Assembly (NCBI GenBank): GCA_002339135.1 | Contig: DDJR01000057.1 | Span: 1 to 5,099, forward strand | Source: Flavobacteriales bacterium UBA2619 | Lineage (GTDB): Bacteria > Bacteroidota > Bacteroidia > Flavobacteriales_D > Sanyastnellaceae | Length of the DNA stretch: 5,099 nt | Reading direction: 5' to 3' | Shown: positions 1 to 5,099 of the stretch, in pieces | How the letters are laid out: every line of letters starts with the position of its first letter | How positions within the stretch are numbered: the first letter of the stretch is position 1 | The notes under the pieces: model-generated | Told to the model about the DNA's origin: nothing | The model's database searches: none | Seen by the model: the letters and a program-made list of their open reading frames with translations, nothing else | Translations under genes and position numbers: made by a program

Positions 1-1008
1 CTTGCCCTAGTGTCATCGCCCTTTTACGATGCCAACAGCTTAACTGGAAAAAGACGTGGGCTCGTATATGACAGCCTCAGAAAGCACAATTGGAAACCTC
101 TTTACAACAGAGCTTTACGAGGAACATATCGCCCCGGCTCCATTTTTAAGATGGTTCAAGGTTTAATCGCTTTAGATGAAGGAGTCATCTCTACAAACAC
201 AATGATTCATTGTGATCGGTCGATTATCGGATGTCATGGTCCACACACAGCAGATGATTTAACTCAAGCGATTACGCACTCTTGCAATCCGTATTTCTAT
301 GAAGTAATGAGACGGGTTGTACAAAGAGGGAGAAATGAAAACCCTCTAATTGACGCCTCTTTGGGATTAGAAAACTGGAACAAGAGAATAAAAGAGTTTG
401 GATTTGGGACGAAACTGGGTGGACATATTCCTGGCACAAGATCGGGGTCCATTCCCAATTCTCATTATTATGACCAGATTTATGGAAAAAGCCATTGGGG
501 GTTTCGGACCATCTATTCAATCGCTATTGGGGAGGGGGAGCTTTTGACAACACCTTTACAAATGGCTAATCTAGCCGCTATTATTGCAAATCGGGGATAT
601 TTTAGAGAACCTCATCCTATCAGAGATGTTGGAGGGAGAGGGAAACCTTTGGGATTAGATTCTATGCACGAGATGAGTGTTAATGTGGAGCACTTTGAAT
701 CAGTGATTGACGCCATGCAAAATGTGATAGAAGATGTTCACGGCACAGCATCAAGGGCCAAGGTTGAAGGGATTACCATTTGTGGAAAAACCGGAACTGT
801 ACAAAATGGGGATCTTGAAGATCACAGTGTTTTTATTGCTTTTGCCCCGAGAGAAAACCCTCAAATTGCACTTAGTGTGTATGTTGAACATGCGGGCGCT
901 GGAGGGGCTTGGGCTGCACCGATAGCAGGGTTACTCATTGAAAAATATTTAACTGACTCTGTGAAATACATCCAAAGAGAAAACCGCATTGTCAAATTTC
1001 AGCCATGA
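1..1008 (+). CDS. mrdA: Penicillin-binding protein 2 (peptidoglycan D,D-transpeptidase), C-terminal part, cut by left edge
   Basis: This is the transpeptidase domain of the class B penicillin-binding protein PBP2, which cross-links peptidoglycan peptides in the periplasm during cell elongation as partner of RodA. Numbering from the first visible codon, 335 residues are seen. The three penicilloyl-serine transferase motifs are intact: SIFK with the acylated Ser47 (bases 139-150), SCN at 94-96 (280-288) and KTGT at 263-266 (787-798). The family stretch GELLTTPLQMAN lies between the last two. The end, with GGAWAAPIAGLLIEKYL about 20 residues before the stop, is where PBP2 proteins normally finish, so the 3' end is complete. 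The N-terminal membrane anchor and pedestal domain, probably about 280 residues, lie outside the window. The GTG at base 10 is not the start: the frame is open to base 1 (reading LALVSSPFYD) and matches the interior of the family. The stop overlaps the rodA start. PBP2 rather than FtsI is supported by the following rodA; confidence is high. Confidence 0.95.
   Translation, partial: LALVSSPFYDANSLTGKRRGLVYDSLRKHNWKPLYNRALRGTYRPGSIFKMVQGLIALDEGVISTNTMIHCDRSIIGCHGPHTADDLTQAITHSCNPYFYEVMRRVVQRGRNENPLIDASLGLENWNKRIKEFGFGTKLGGHIPGTRSGSIPNSHYYDQIYGKSHWGFRTIYSIAIGEGELLTTPLQMANLAAIIANRGYFREPHPIRDVGGRGKPLGLDSMHEMSVNVEHFESVIDAMQNVIEDVHGTASRAKVEGITICGKTGTVQNGDLEDHSVFIAFAPRENPQIALSVYVEHAGAGGAWAAPIAGLLIEKYLTDSVKYIQRENRIVKFQP
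1005..1008 (+). other. ATGA stop/start overlap of mrdA and rodA
   Basis: The rodA ATG (1005-1007) and the mrdA TGA (1006-1008) share bases in an ATGA overlap. The 20 bases before the ATG contain no purine-rich Shine-Dalgarno sequence. Termination-reinitiation coupling would give linked production of the two partner enzymes. The overlap is seen directly; the coupling is inferred. Confidence 0.8.
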
Positions 1009-2330
1009 TACGTCGAGAGTCATCTATTAGACGCAACATTGATTGGGTCACCGTTTCAATTGTACTGCTTCTGATGTTCATCGGCTGGATGAATATCATA
1101 AGCGCAACTTCGAACATCGAGCTTTTAGACTGGCTAGATTGGAGCGGGAAAAGCGGGAAGCAGCTGATGTGGATTGTCATCTGTTCCGTCATCGGTTTTT
1201 TTATCATCAACATCGAAAGTGAGTTCTTTATTAGAACATCTGTCCTGCAATATGTTCTCACGATTTTGTTACTTATAGCCGTAGTAATTGTAGGTAAGAA
1301 AATCGGTGGAGCTCGATCCTGGTTTGACTTGGGGGGCTTCAGTTTTCAACCAAGTGAATTTGCAAAACCGACAACTGCTTTGATGCTCGCATGGTATCTT
1401 TCCCGTGACGCGACTAAATGGAGAAGTGTCAAGGTTCGCTTCGTTTCATTCTTGCTGATCAGTTTTCCGGCAGGACTTATTTTACTCCAACCAGATGCTG
1501 GAACAGTACTCGTCTTTGCTGGTTTTGTGTTCGTTCTTTACCGTGAAGGCTTAAGCGGAAATGTCTTAATTGTCGGATTTGCCGGGCTTTTACTCTCGAT
1601 TGCGACGATTCTGATTGGTGTCTCATCTTTCCATTACCCCTATTTCGGTGTGAGATCGGGTATAGGTCTATTCTGGATTTTGTGGTTAATCGGAGGTGTG
1701 CTCACCCTTTATTTGATGAAGGAGATTGCAGTACCTCGGAAAAGAAAAGGAATTGCCGTTTGGGGTGTCATCAGTTTATTTGCTGGACTTTTAATGTCTG
1801 TGGGTCTTCATACTGGAATGGAAAAGGTGCTTAAACCACACCAAAAGGAGCGAATACATGTTCTTTTTGGAATCGATGTCAACAATCCTGATGCAGATTA
1901 TAACATTCGTCATGCCAAAGCGGCCATAGGAAGTGGAGGCCTGGCCGGGAAGGGATGGATGCATGGACCGATGACAGCATACAGCTTCGTGCCAGAGCAG
2001 GAAACCGACTTTATTTTTTGTACCGTAGGCGAAGAATGGGGGTTTTTAGGAAGTGCCTTTGTCATCTTTTTATTTACTCTTTTGCTTCTTAGAATCTTAG
2101 TGATTGCAGAACGTCAGCGATCTAAGTTTACGCGCATCTACGCATATGGAGTAACCAGCATTTTGTTTATGCACCTTTTGGTCAATGTTGGAATGGTACT
2201 TGGTTTAGCTCCGGTCATAGGAATACCTCTGCCTTTTTTCAGCTATGGTGGCTCATCACTTTTGGGATTTACGTTTCTAATCGCAGTTCTAATCAGACTC
2301 GATGGGGAGCGTTTGAGCGTTCTTAGATAA
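1005..2330 (+). CDS. rodA: Rod shape-determining protein RodA (SEDS peptidoglycan glycosyltransferase)
   Basis: RodA is an integral membrane SEDS-family enzyme that polymerises lipid II into glycan strands, working in complex with PBP2 and the Mre proteins. The 441-residue product is strongly hydrophobic, with roughly ten or more membrane segments (for example about 13-35, 53-70, 76-97, 146-161, 186-205, 345-368, 378-402 and 405-430). Family motifs appear in order: GGARSWFDLG with QPSEFAK at 101-121; QPDAGT at 162-167, whose Asp164 (bases 1494-1496) corresponds to the catalytic Asp of SEDS enzymes; NIRHAKAAIGSGGLAGKGW at 300-318; TDFIF at 334-338; and PLPFFSYGGSS at 409-418. It is about 70 residues longer than E. 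coli RodA (370), mostly because of extra hydrophobic sequence at about 206-268. As I recall, RodA of Bacteroidota is similarly enlarged. The ATG is set by the 4-base ATGA overlap with mrdA and by a normal N-terminus; no Shine-Dalgarno precedes it. FtsW is the alternative, but the mrdA neighbour argues for RodA. Confidence 0.96.
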   Translation: MIRRESSIRRNIDWVTVSIVLLLMFIGWMNIISATSNIELLDWLDWSGKSGKQLMWIVICSVIGFFIINIESEFFIRTSVLQYVLTILLLIAVVIVGKKIGGARSWFDLGGFSFQPSEFAKPTTALMLAWYLSRDATKWRSVKVRFVSFLLISFPAGLILLQPDAGTVLVFAGFVFVLYREGLSGNVLIVGFAGLLLSIATILIGVSSFHYPYFGVRSGIGLFWILWLIGGVLTLYLMKEIAVPRKRKGIAVWGVISLFAGLLMSVGLHTGMEKVLKPHQKERIHVLFGIDVNNPDADYNIRHAKAAIGSGGLAGKGWMHGPMTAYSFVPEQETDFIFCTVGEEWGFLGSAFVIFLFTLLLLRILVIAERQRSKFTRIYAYGVTSILFMHLLVNVGMVLGLAPVIGIPLPFFSYGGSSLLGFTFLIAVLIRLDGERLSVLR

Positions 2331-2343
2331 GCTCGAACCTTTT
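2311..2343 (+). terminator. Candidate intrinsic terminator straddling the rodA stop codon
   Basis: Bases 2311-2318 (GTTTGAGC) can pair with 2331-2338 (GCTCGAAC) in an 8-base-pair stem containing one G-U wobble (2314 with 2335). The loop is 12 bases, 2319-2330, and the rodA TAA (2328-2330) lies at its end. One C and then four T (2340-2343) follow the stem. The position, exactly at the end of the mrdA-rodA transcript and before a convergent gene, fits a terminator. The long loop, short T-run and AT content of the stem make it a weak one, and a rho-dependent or convergent-transcription mechanism remains possible. Confidence 0.4.
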
Positions 2344-2506
2344 ACCCCAGGGGCCCAGCGCAACGACTCATGATGTTCTAATGATATTGACATCTCAATC
2401 TTTTAAAAGCACTCCTCAAGCAAACTAAGCTTGTGAATTGAACTGAACGATTCTGAGGAAGGCGGGAAAAGAGTGACCCATCTTTGGGCATATTCAGCGT
2501 AAAAAT
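2331..2506. other. Convergent intergenic region between rodA and sucB; no gene seen
   Basis: These 176 bases separate the 3' ends of rodA (+) and sucB (-). I see no credible small reading frame, no tRNA and no Bacteroidota-type promoter (a TAnnTTTG -7 element). It holds several short inverted repeats: CAAGC at 2417-2421 with GCTTG at 2429-2433 (7-base loop), TCCTCA at 2413-2418 with TGAGGA at 2454-2459, and CCCA at 2477-2480 with TGGG at 2485-2488 (4-base loop). The last, read on the - strand, is followed five bases later by four T (2467-2470) and could be a weak sucB terminator. The first two overlap and cannot form together. Confidence 0.6.
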
Positions 2507-3820
2507 TTAAAGACCCAGAAGAACTTCATGTGGATCCTTGCCACCGAAGAGCATCAGCTCAGGCTTTTCAAGGAGCTCCTTTACGTGATAAAGGAAACTT
2601 ACACTTTCCTTTCCATCAACTATTCTGTGATCATAGCTAAGAGCCACATACATGATAGGACGTATTTCAACTTTGCCATCGATCGCAACTGGACGCTCAA
2701 CAATATTGTGCATCCCTAGAATTGCGCTTTGGGGCGGATTGATGATTGGGGTTGAAAGCATCGAGCCAAAAACGCCTCCGTTTGTGATGGTGAAGGTTCC
2801 ACCTTGCATCTCATCAACTGTAAGCTGTCCATCTCTAGCGCGTATAGCTAAACGTTTGATTTCACCTTCTATTTCCGCAAGAGACATGGCTTCAGCATTC
2901 CGAACCACTGGAACCATCAACCCTTTGGGTGAGCTCACTGCAATACATATATCGGCGTAGTCGTGGAAAATGGCATCTTTTCCATCGATCATGGCATTCA
3001 CACCTGGAAATTTGGCCAGAGCAATTGTTACAGCCTTTGTGAAAAAACCCATAAAACCTAAACCAACTCCTTTTTCCTCCTTAAACTTATTTTTAAACTT
3101 CTTGCGAAGATCCATAATGGGCTTCATATCAACCTCGTTAAACGTCGTAAGCATAGCCGTATCGTTCTTAACACCTACGAGTCTTTCAGCAACTTTTCTT
3201 CGCAACATGGACATGCGTTCTACCCGTGTTTCTCGAGAACCCGTCCATCCAGCTTGTGCGAAAGCAGCGCTCGGATCAAATCCTGCTTCTAGAGCAGATA
3301 AGACATCTTGCTTAAGCACTCGACCACCTCTTCCTGTGCCAGAAACTGTTCCTTGTGACATTCCTTGATCTGCCATCATTTTGCGTGCTGCTGGAGACGT
3401 ATGACCCTCAGCATAGCTTCCACTAGAAGTTTCTCCAGAAGATGCAGTTGCAGAAGCTGGAGATGCTGTCTGAGAAAGGACTGGCGAAGGAGCAGGTGCA
3501 GGTGCGGCTGGCGCAGGCACTGGAGGAGCAACCGGAGTTGGAGTTTCAACCTTCTTAGAACTAGATCCGGCTGGTCTTTCAGCATCTGTATCGATAAGAC
3601 AGCAGACATCTCCAACAGGAACTACATCACCTTCCTCTACTTTTAGAGAAATTATTCCTGCCATTTCAGCTGGCAACTCTAGAGTCGCCTTGTCCGAATC
3701 GACTTCAGCAATGGCTTGGTCTTTTTCGACGTAATCTCCGTCACTCACAAGCCAAGCTGCAATTTCTACTTCTGATATACTCTCACCCGGACTGGGCACT
3801 TTCATTTCAAGTATCGGCAT
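2507..3820 (-). CDS. sucB: Dihydrolipoyllysine succinyltransferase, E2 of the 2-oxoglutarate dehydrogenase complex
   Basis: SucB (OdhB) is the cytoplasmic core of the 2-oxoglutarate dehydrogenase complex; it moves the succinyl group from E1 through its lipoyl arm to coenzyme A. The 437-residue product has the full E2 layout. A lipoyl domain spans 1-77, with the lipoylated Lys44 in DSDKAT (bases 3689-3691). An Ala/Pro/Ser-rich flexible linker covers about 80-140. A peripheral subunit-binding domain lies at about 141-177 (SPAARKMMADQG to GGRVLKQDVL). The acyltransferase domain runs from about 200 to the end and carries the active-site motif SYDHRIVDGKES, with His398 (2627-2629) and Asp402 (2615-2617). 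Succinyltransferase rather than acetyltransferase is inferred from the adjacent sucA and from the single lipoyl domain. The protein ends in a tail (FGGKDPHEVLLGL) longer than in E. coli SucB (405 residues). The ATG lies 10 bases after the sucA stop with no Shine-Dalgarno; the lipoyl domain begins directly after it, so the start is secure. Confidence 0.96.
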   Translation of the reverse strand: MPILEMKVPSPGESISEVEIAAWLVSDGDYVEKDQAIAEVDSDKATLELPAEMAGIISLKVEEGDVVPVGDVCCLIDTDAERPAGSSSKKVETPTPVAPPVPAPAAPAPAPSPVLSQTASPASATASSGETSSGSYAEGHTSPAARKMMADQGMSQGTVSGTGRGGRVLKQDVLSALEAGFDPSAAFAQAGWTGSRETRVERMSMLRRKVAERLVGVKNDTAMLTTFNEVDMKPIMDLRKKFKNKFKEEKGVGLGFMGFFTKAVTIALAKFPGVNAMIDGKDAIFHDYADICIAVSSPKGLMVPVVRNAEAMSLAEIEGEIKRLAIRARDGQLTVDEMQGGTFTITNGGVFGSMLSTPIINPPQSAILGMHNIVERPVAIDGKVEIRPIMYVALSYDHRIVDGKESVSFLYHVKELLEKPELMLFGGKDPHEVLLGL

Positions 3821-3830
3821 GATTCAATAT
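3821..3830 (-). other. 10-base sucA-sucB junction without Shine-Dalgarno
   Basis: The gap between the sucA stop and the sucB ATG is only 10 bases and AT-rich (read on the - strand ATATTGAATC before ATG). Neither it nor the last sucA codons contain a GGAGG-like sequence. There is no room for a promoter or terminator, so the two genes are very probably co-transcribed. SD-independent initiation at an AT-rich leader agrees with the proposed Bacteroidota origin. Confidence 0.7.
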
Positions 3831-5099
3831 TTAACGAGCGTATTCAAGAACAGCATCTAGGATGGCGTCGTGTCTACGTGCATAGATAAGGGGTGATCCT
3901 GAAGCAGTCGTCCCACTTGCAGGTCTGGTTATGGCATTTTCAAATTTTCCTTGATAATGCATCGATATAAAAGGCCAAGCGCCCATGTTTCTCGGTTCTT
4001 CTTGAAGCCAAACAACTTTTGCATTCTTTCCATATCGCTTTACAATCTGATCGATCGCGGTTTCTGGCAGGGGATGCAGTTGTTCGATACGAACTAACGC
4101 TATGTTTTCCGTGACTTGAGAGTCCAACACCTCAAATTTCTCGAGGACTTCGTAATATATTTTCCCCGAGCACATCATGACCGCATCAACTTTCTTGGCG
4201 GCATCGTTGCGTTCCATTCTAGGATCGTCAATGACTTCCTGGAATTTTCCTGTCGCAAGATCACTCACTGTCGAAATTGCTTTCGGGTATCGAAGGAGTT
4301 TCTTGGGGGTAAATGCCACCAGTGGTTTGCGAAAAGGACGTAAAACCTGACGGCGAAGAAGGTGAAACATTTGAGCTGGAGTCGTGCAGTTTGCAACAAT
4401 CATGTTTTCCCCAGATCCAAGTGTGAGGAATCTTTCAAGACGGCCAGAGCTGTGTTCTGACCCCATGCCTTCGTAACCGTGTGGCAAAAGAAGAGTGAGG
4501 CCATTCATCGTGCGCCACTTGTCCTCAGTAGCACTTAAGAACTGATCCCAAATGATTTGCGCTCCATTGTTGAAATCTCCAAACTGTGCCTCCCATATAG
4601 TAAGCCCGTTGGGACGAGCGAAGGCGTACCCAAAATCGAAACCGGCAACGGCATACTCAGACAACAAGGAGTTGTAGATGCTCAGTTCAGCCTGACCTTT
4701 CTTTAAATGGTTGAGAGGAATGATTTCCTCCTCATTTTCCTCAGTTTTAAGAACAGCGTGGCGATGTGAGAAGGTTCCTCGTTCTACATCTTGACCGCTG
4801 ATTCTAACAGGGTGTCCATCCAACAGAAGTGTACCGTAAGCCAAAATTTCCGCCATACCCCAATCCAGTTTATCGGAATCGATCATCTGACGTCTGTCCT
4901 TGAGAAGCTTTGCCACTTTTCTGAAAAATTTCTTTCCTTCAGGAAGTGTACTTATAGAAACCCCAATCTCTTTAATCTTCTTTGCAGAATAACTGGTGTT
5001 AGGAGAGGTGGTGAGTTCTTCTTGAGTTGCTGTGCGATAATCTTTCCAGATATCAGATAAAAAATCCACAACTGAGTTGGTGGCCTTTTGTTTTGATCT
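3831..5099 (-). CDS. sucA: 2-oxoglutarate dehydrogenase E1 component (thiamine diphosphate-dependent), C-terminal part, cut by right edge
   Basis: SucA (OdhA) decarboxylates 2-oxoglutarate using thiamine diphosphate and transfers the succinyl unit to the lipoyl group of SucB, in the cytoplasmic TCA-cycle complex. The 422 visible residues (numbered from the right edge) are roughly the C-terminal half of a family normally about 900-930 long. They contain the transketolase-like pyrimidine-binding domain and the E1o C-terminal domain. Conserved blocks in order are SGQDVERGTFSHRHAV at about 101-116; LSEYAV, whose Glu148 (bases 4656-4658) probably activates the cofactor; IWEAQFGDFNNGAQ; LLPHGYEG; HLLRRQVLRPFRKPL; MCSGKIYY; RIEQLHPLP; QEEPRNMGAW; and RPASGTTASGSP. 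The GTG at 5067-5069 is internal, since the frame stays open to the edge. The ThDP-binding GDG motif and the N-terminus are outside the window. The PHGYEG block continues with GMGSEHSSGR, slightly off the usual GQGPEHSSAR. The gene precedes sucB in the same direction. Confidence 0.96.
   Translation of the reverse strand, partial: RSKQKATNSVVDFLSDIWKDYRTATQEELTTSPNTSYSAKKIKEIGVSISTLPEGKKFFRKVAKLLKDRRQMIDSDKLDWGMAEILAYGTLLLDGHPVRISGQDVERGTFSHRHAVLKTEENEEEIIPLNHLKKGQAELSIYNSLLSEYAVAGFDFGYAFARPNGLTIWEAQFGDFNNGAQIIWDQFLSATEDKWRTMNGLTLLLPHGYEGMGSEHSSGRLERFLTLGSGENMIVANCTTPAQMFHLLRRQVLRPFRKPLVAFTPKKLLRYPKAISTVSDLATGKFQEVIDDPRMERNDAAKKVDAVMMCSGKIYYEVLEKFEVLDSQVTENIALVRIEQLHPLPETAIDQIVKRYGKNAKVVWLQEEPRNMGAWPFISMHYQGKFENAITRPASGTTASGSPLIYARRHDAILDAVLEYAR

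Noticed and set aside
10..12. GTG as a possible start codon for the first gene
   Set aside because: The frame is open upstream to base 1 and the preceding codons (LAL) continue the family sequence before SSPFYD; the residue is an internal Val of a truncated gene.
272..1261. Reading frames antisense to mrdA and rodA (272-520 and 992-1261, - strand) and an alternative + frame at 734-925
   Set aside because: They are shadows of motif-bearing coding sequence and their products resemble no family I recognise.
2467..2490. Hairpin CCCA/TGGG followed by TTTT on the - strand as a firm sucB terminator
   Set aside because: The stem is only 4-5 base pairs and the T-run begins five bases after it; too weak to annotate separately, so it is only mentioned in the intergenic entry.
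2528..3368. Three + strand reading frames antisense to sucB (2528-2719, 2652-2960, 2970-3368)
   Set aside because: They lie wholly inside a well-supported gene on the other strand, have no recognisable domains and no start signals.
3440..3560. Repeat-like GCTGGAGCAG / Ala-Pro tract as a tandem repeat element
   Set aside because: It is the flexible linker of the E2 subunit; the units are irregular and in frame, as expected for this protein type.
3365..3646. Overlapping reading frames on both strands inside the sucB linker (+ 3365-3646, - 3376-3615)
   Set aside because: They arise from the biased Ala/Pro codons of the linker; their products are low-complexity (Arg/Cys/Ser- or Leu/Gln-rich) and lack start context. 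The sucB frame accounts for this DNA with clear domains on both sides.
4116..5060. + strand frames antisense to sucA (4116-4343, 4791-5060)
   Set aside because: They are embedded in conserved E1o coding sequence, with no supporting features.
5067..5069. GTG (- strand) as a possible start of sucA
   Set aside because: The frame stays open to the right edge, and the visible product lacks the N-terminal half and ThDP-binding motif of E1o, so this is an internal Val.

Overview
The window reads as ordinary chromosomal core sequence from a member of the Bacteroidota (Bacteroidetes). That assignment is inferred from protein signatures recalled from the group: the RodA segment TDFIFCTVGEEWGF, the OdhB N-terminus EMKVPSPGESISEVEIA, the OdhA stretch NCTTPAQMFHLLRRQ, and a PBP2 with a GSIFK catalytic motif followed by an SCN motif. 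It also fits the absence of Shine-Dalgarno sequences before both visible internal starts (rodA and sucB), which is common in that phylum. No 16S or other phylogenetic marker is present, so genus and family cannot be named.

Layout: four protein-coding genes form two convergent pairs and fill nearly the whole window. On the + strand, positions 1-1008 hold the C-terminal transpeptidase half of mrdA (PBP2), cut by the left edge. It overlaps by 4 bases with a complete rodA (1005-2330). A candidate intrinsic terminator straddles the rodA stop codon. A 176-base convergent intergenic region (2331-2506) follows. On the - strand, a complete sucB/odhB (2507-3820; 2-oxoglutarate dehydrogenase E2) lies 10 bases downstream of the C-terminal half of sucA/odhA (3831-5099; E1), cut by the right edge.

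Function: MrdA and RodA are the transpeptidase and the glycosyltransferase of the elongasome, which builds side-wall peptidoglycan, and their overlapping reading frames suggest translational coupling. SucA and SucB are the E1 and E2 parts of the 2-oxoglutarate dehydrogenase complex of the TCA cycle. E3 (lipoamide dehydrogenase) is not in the window. There is no visible functional link between the two pairs.

No mobile element, CRISPR array, tRNA, rRNA, defence gene or other sign of an undescribed system was found. All catalytic motifs expected in the visible portions are intact. The findings are modest: a terminator-like hairpin containing the rodA stop codon, an enlarged RodA transmembrane region, small deviations in conserved motifs, and inverted repeats in the convergent gap.
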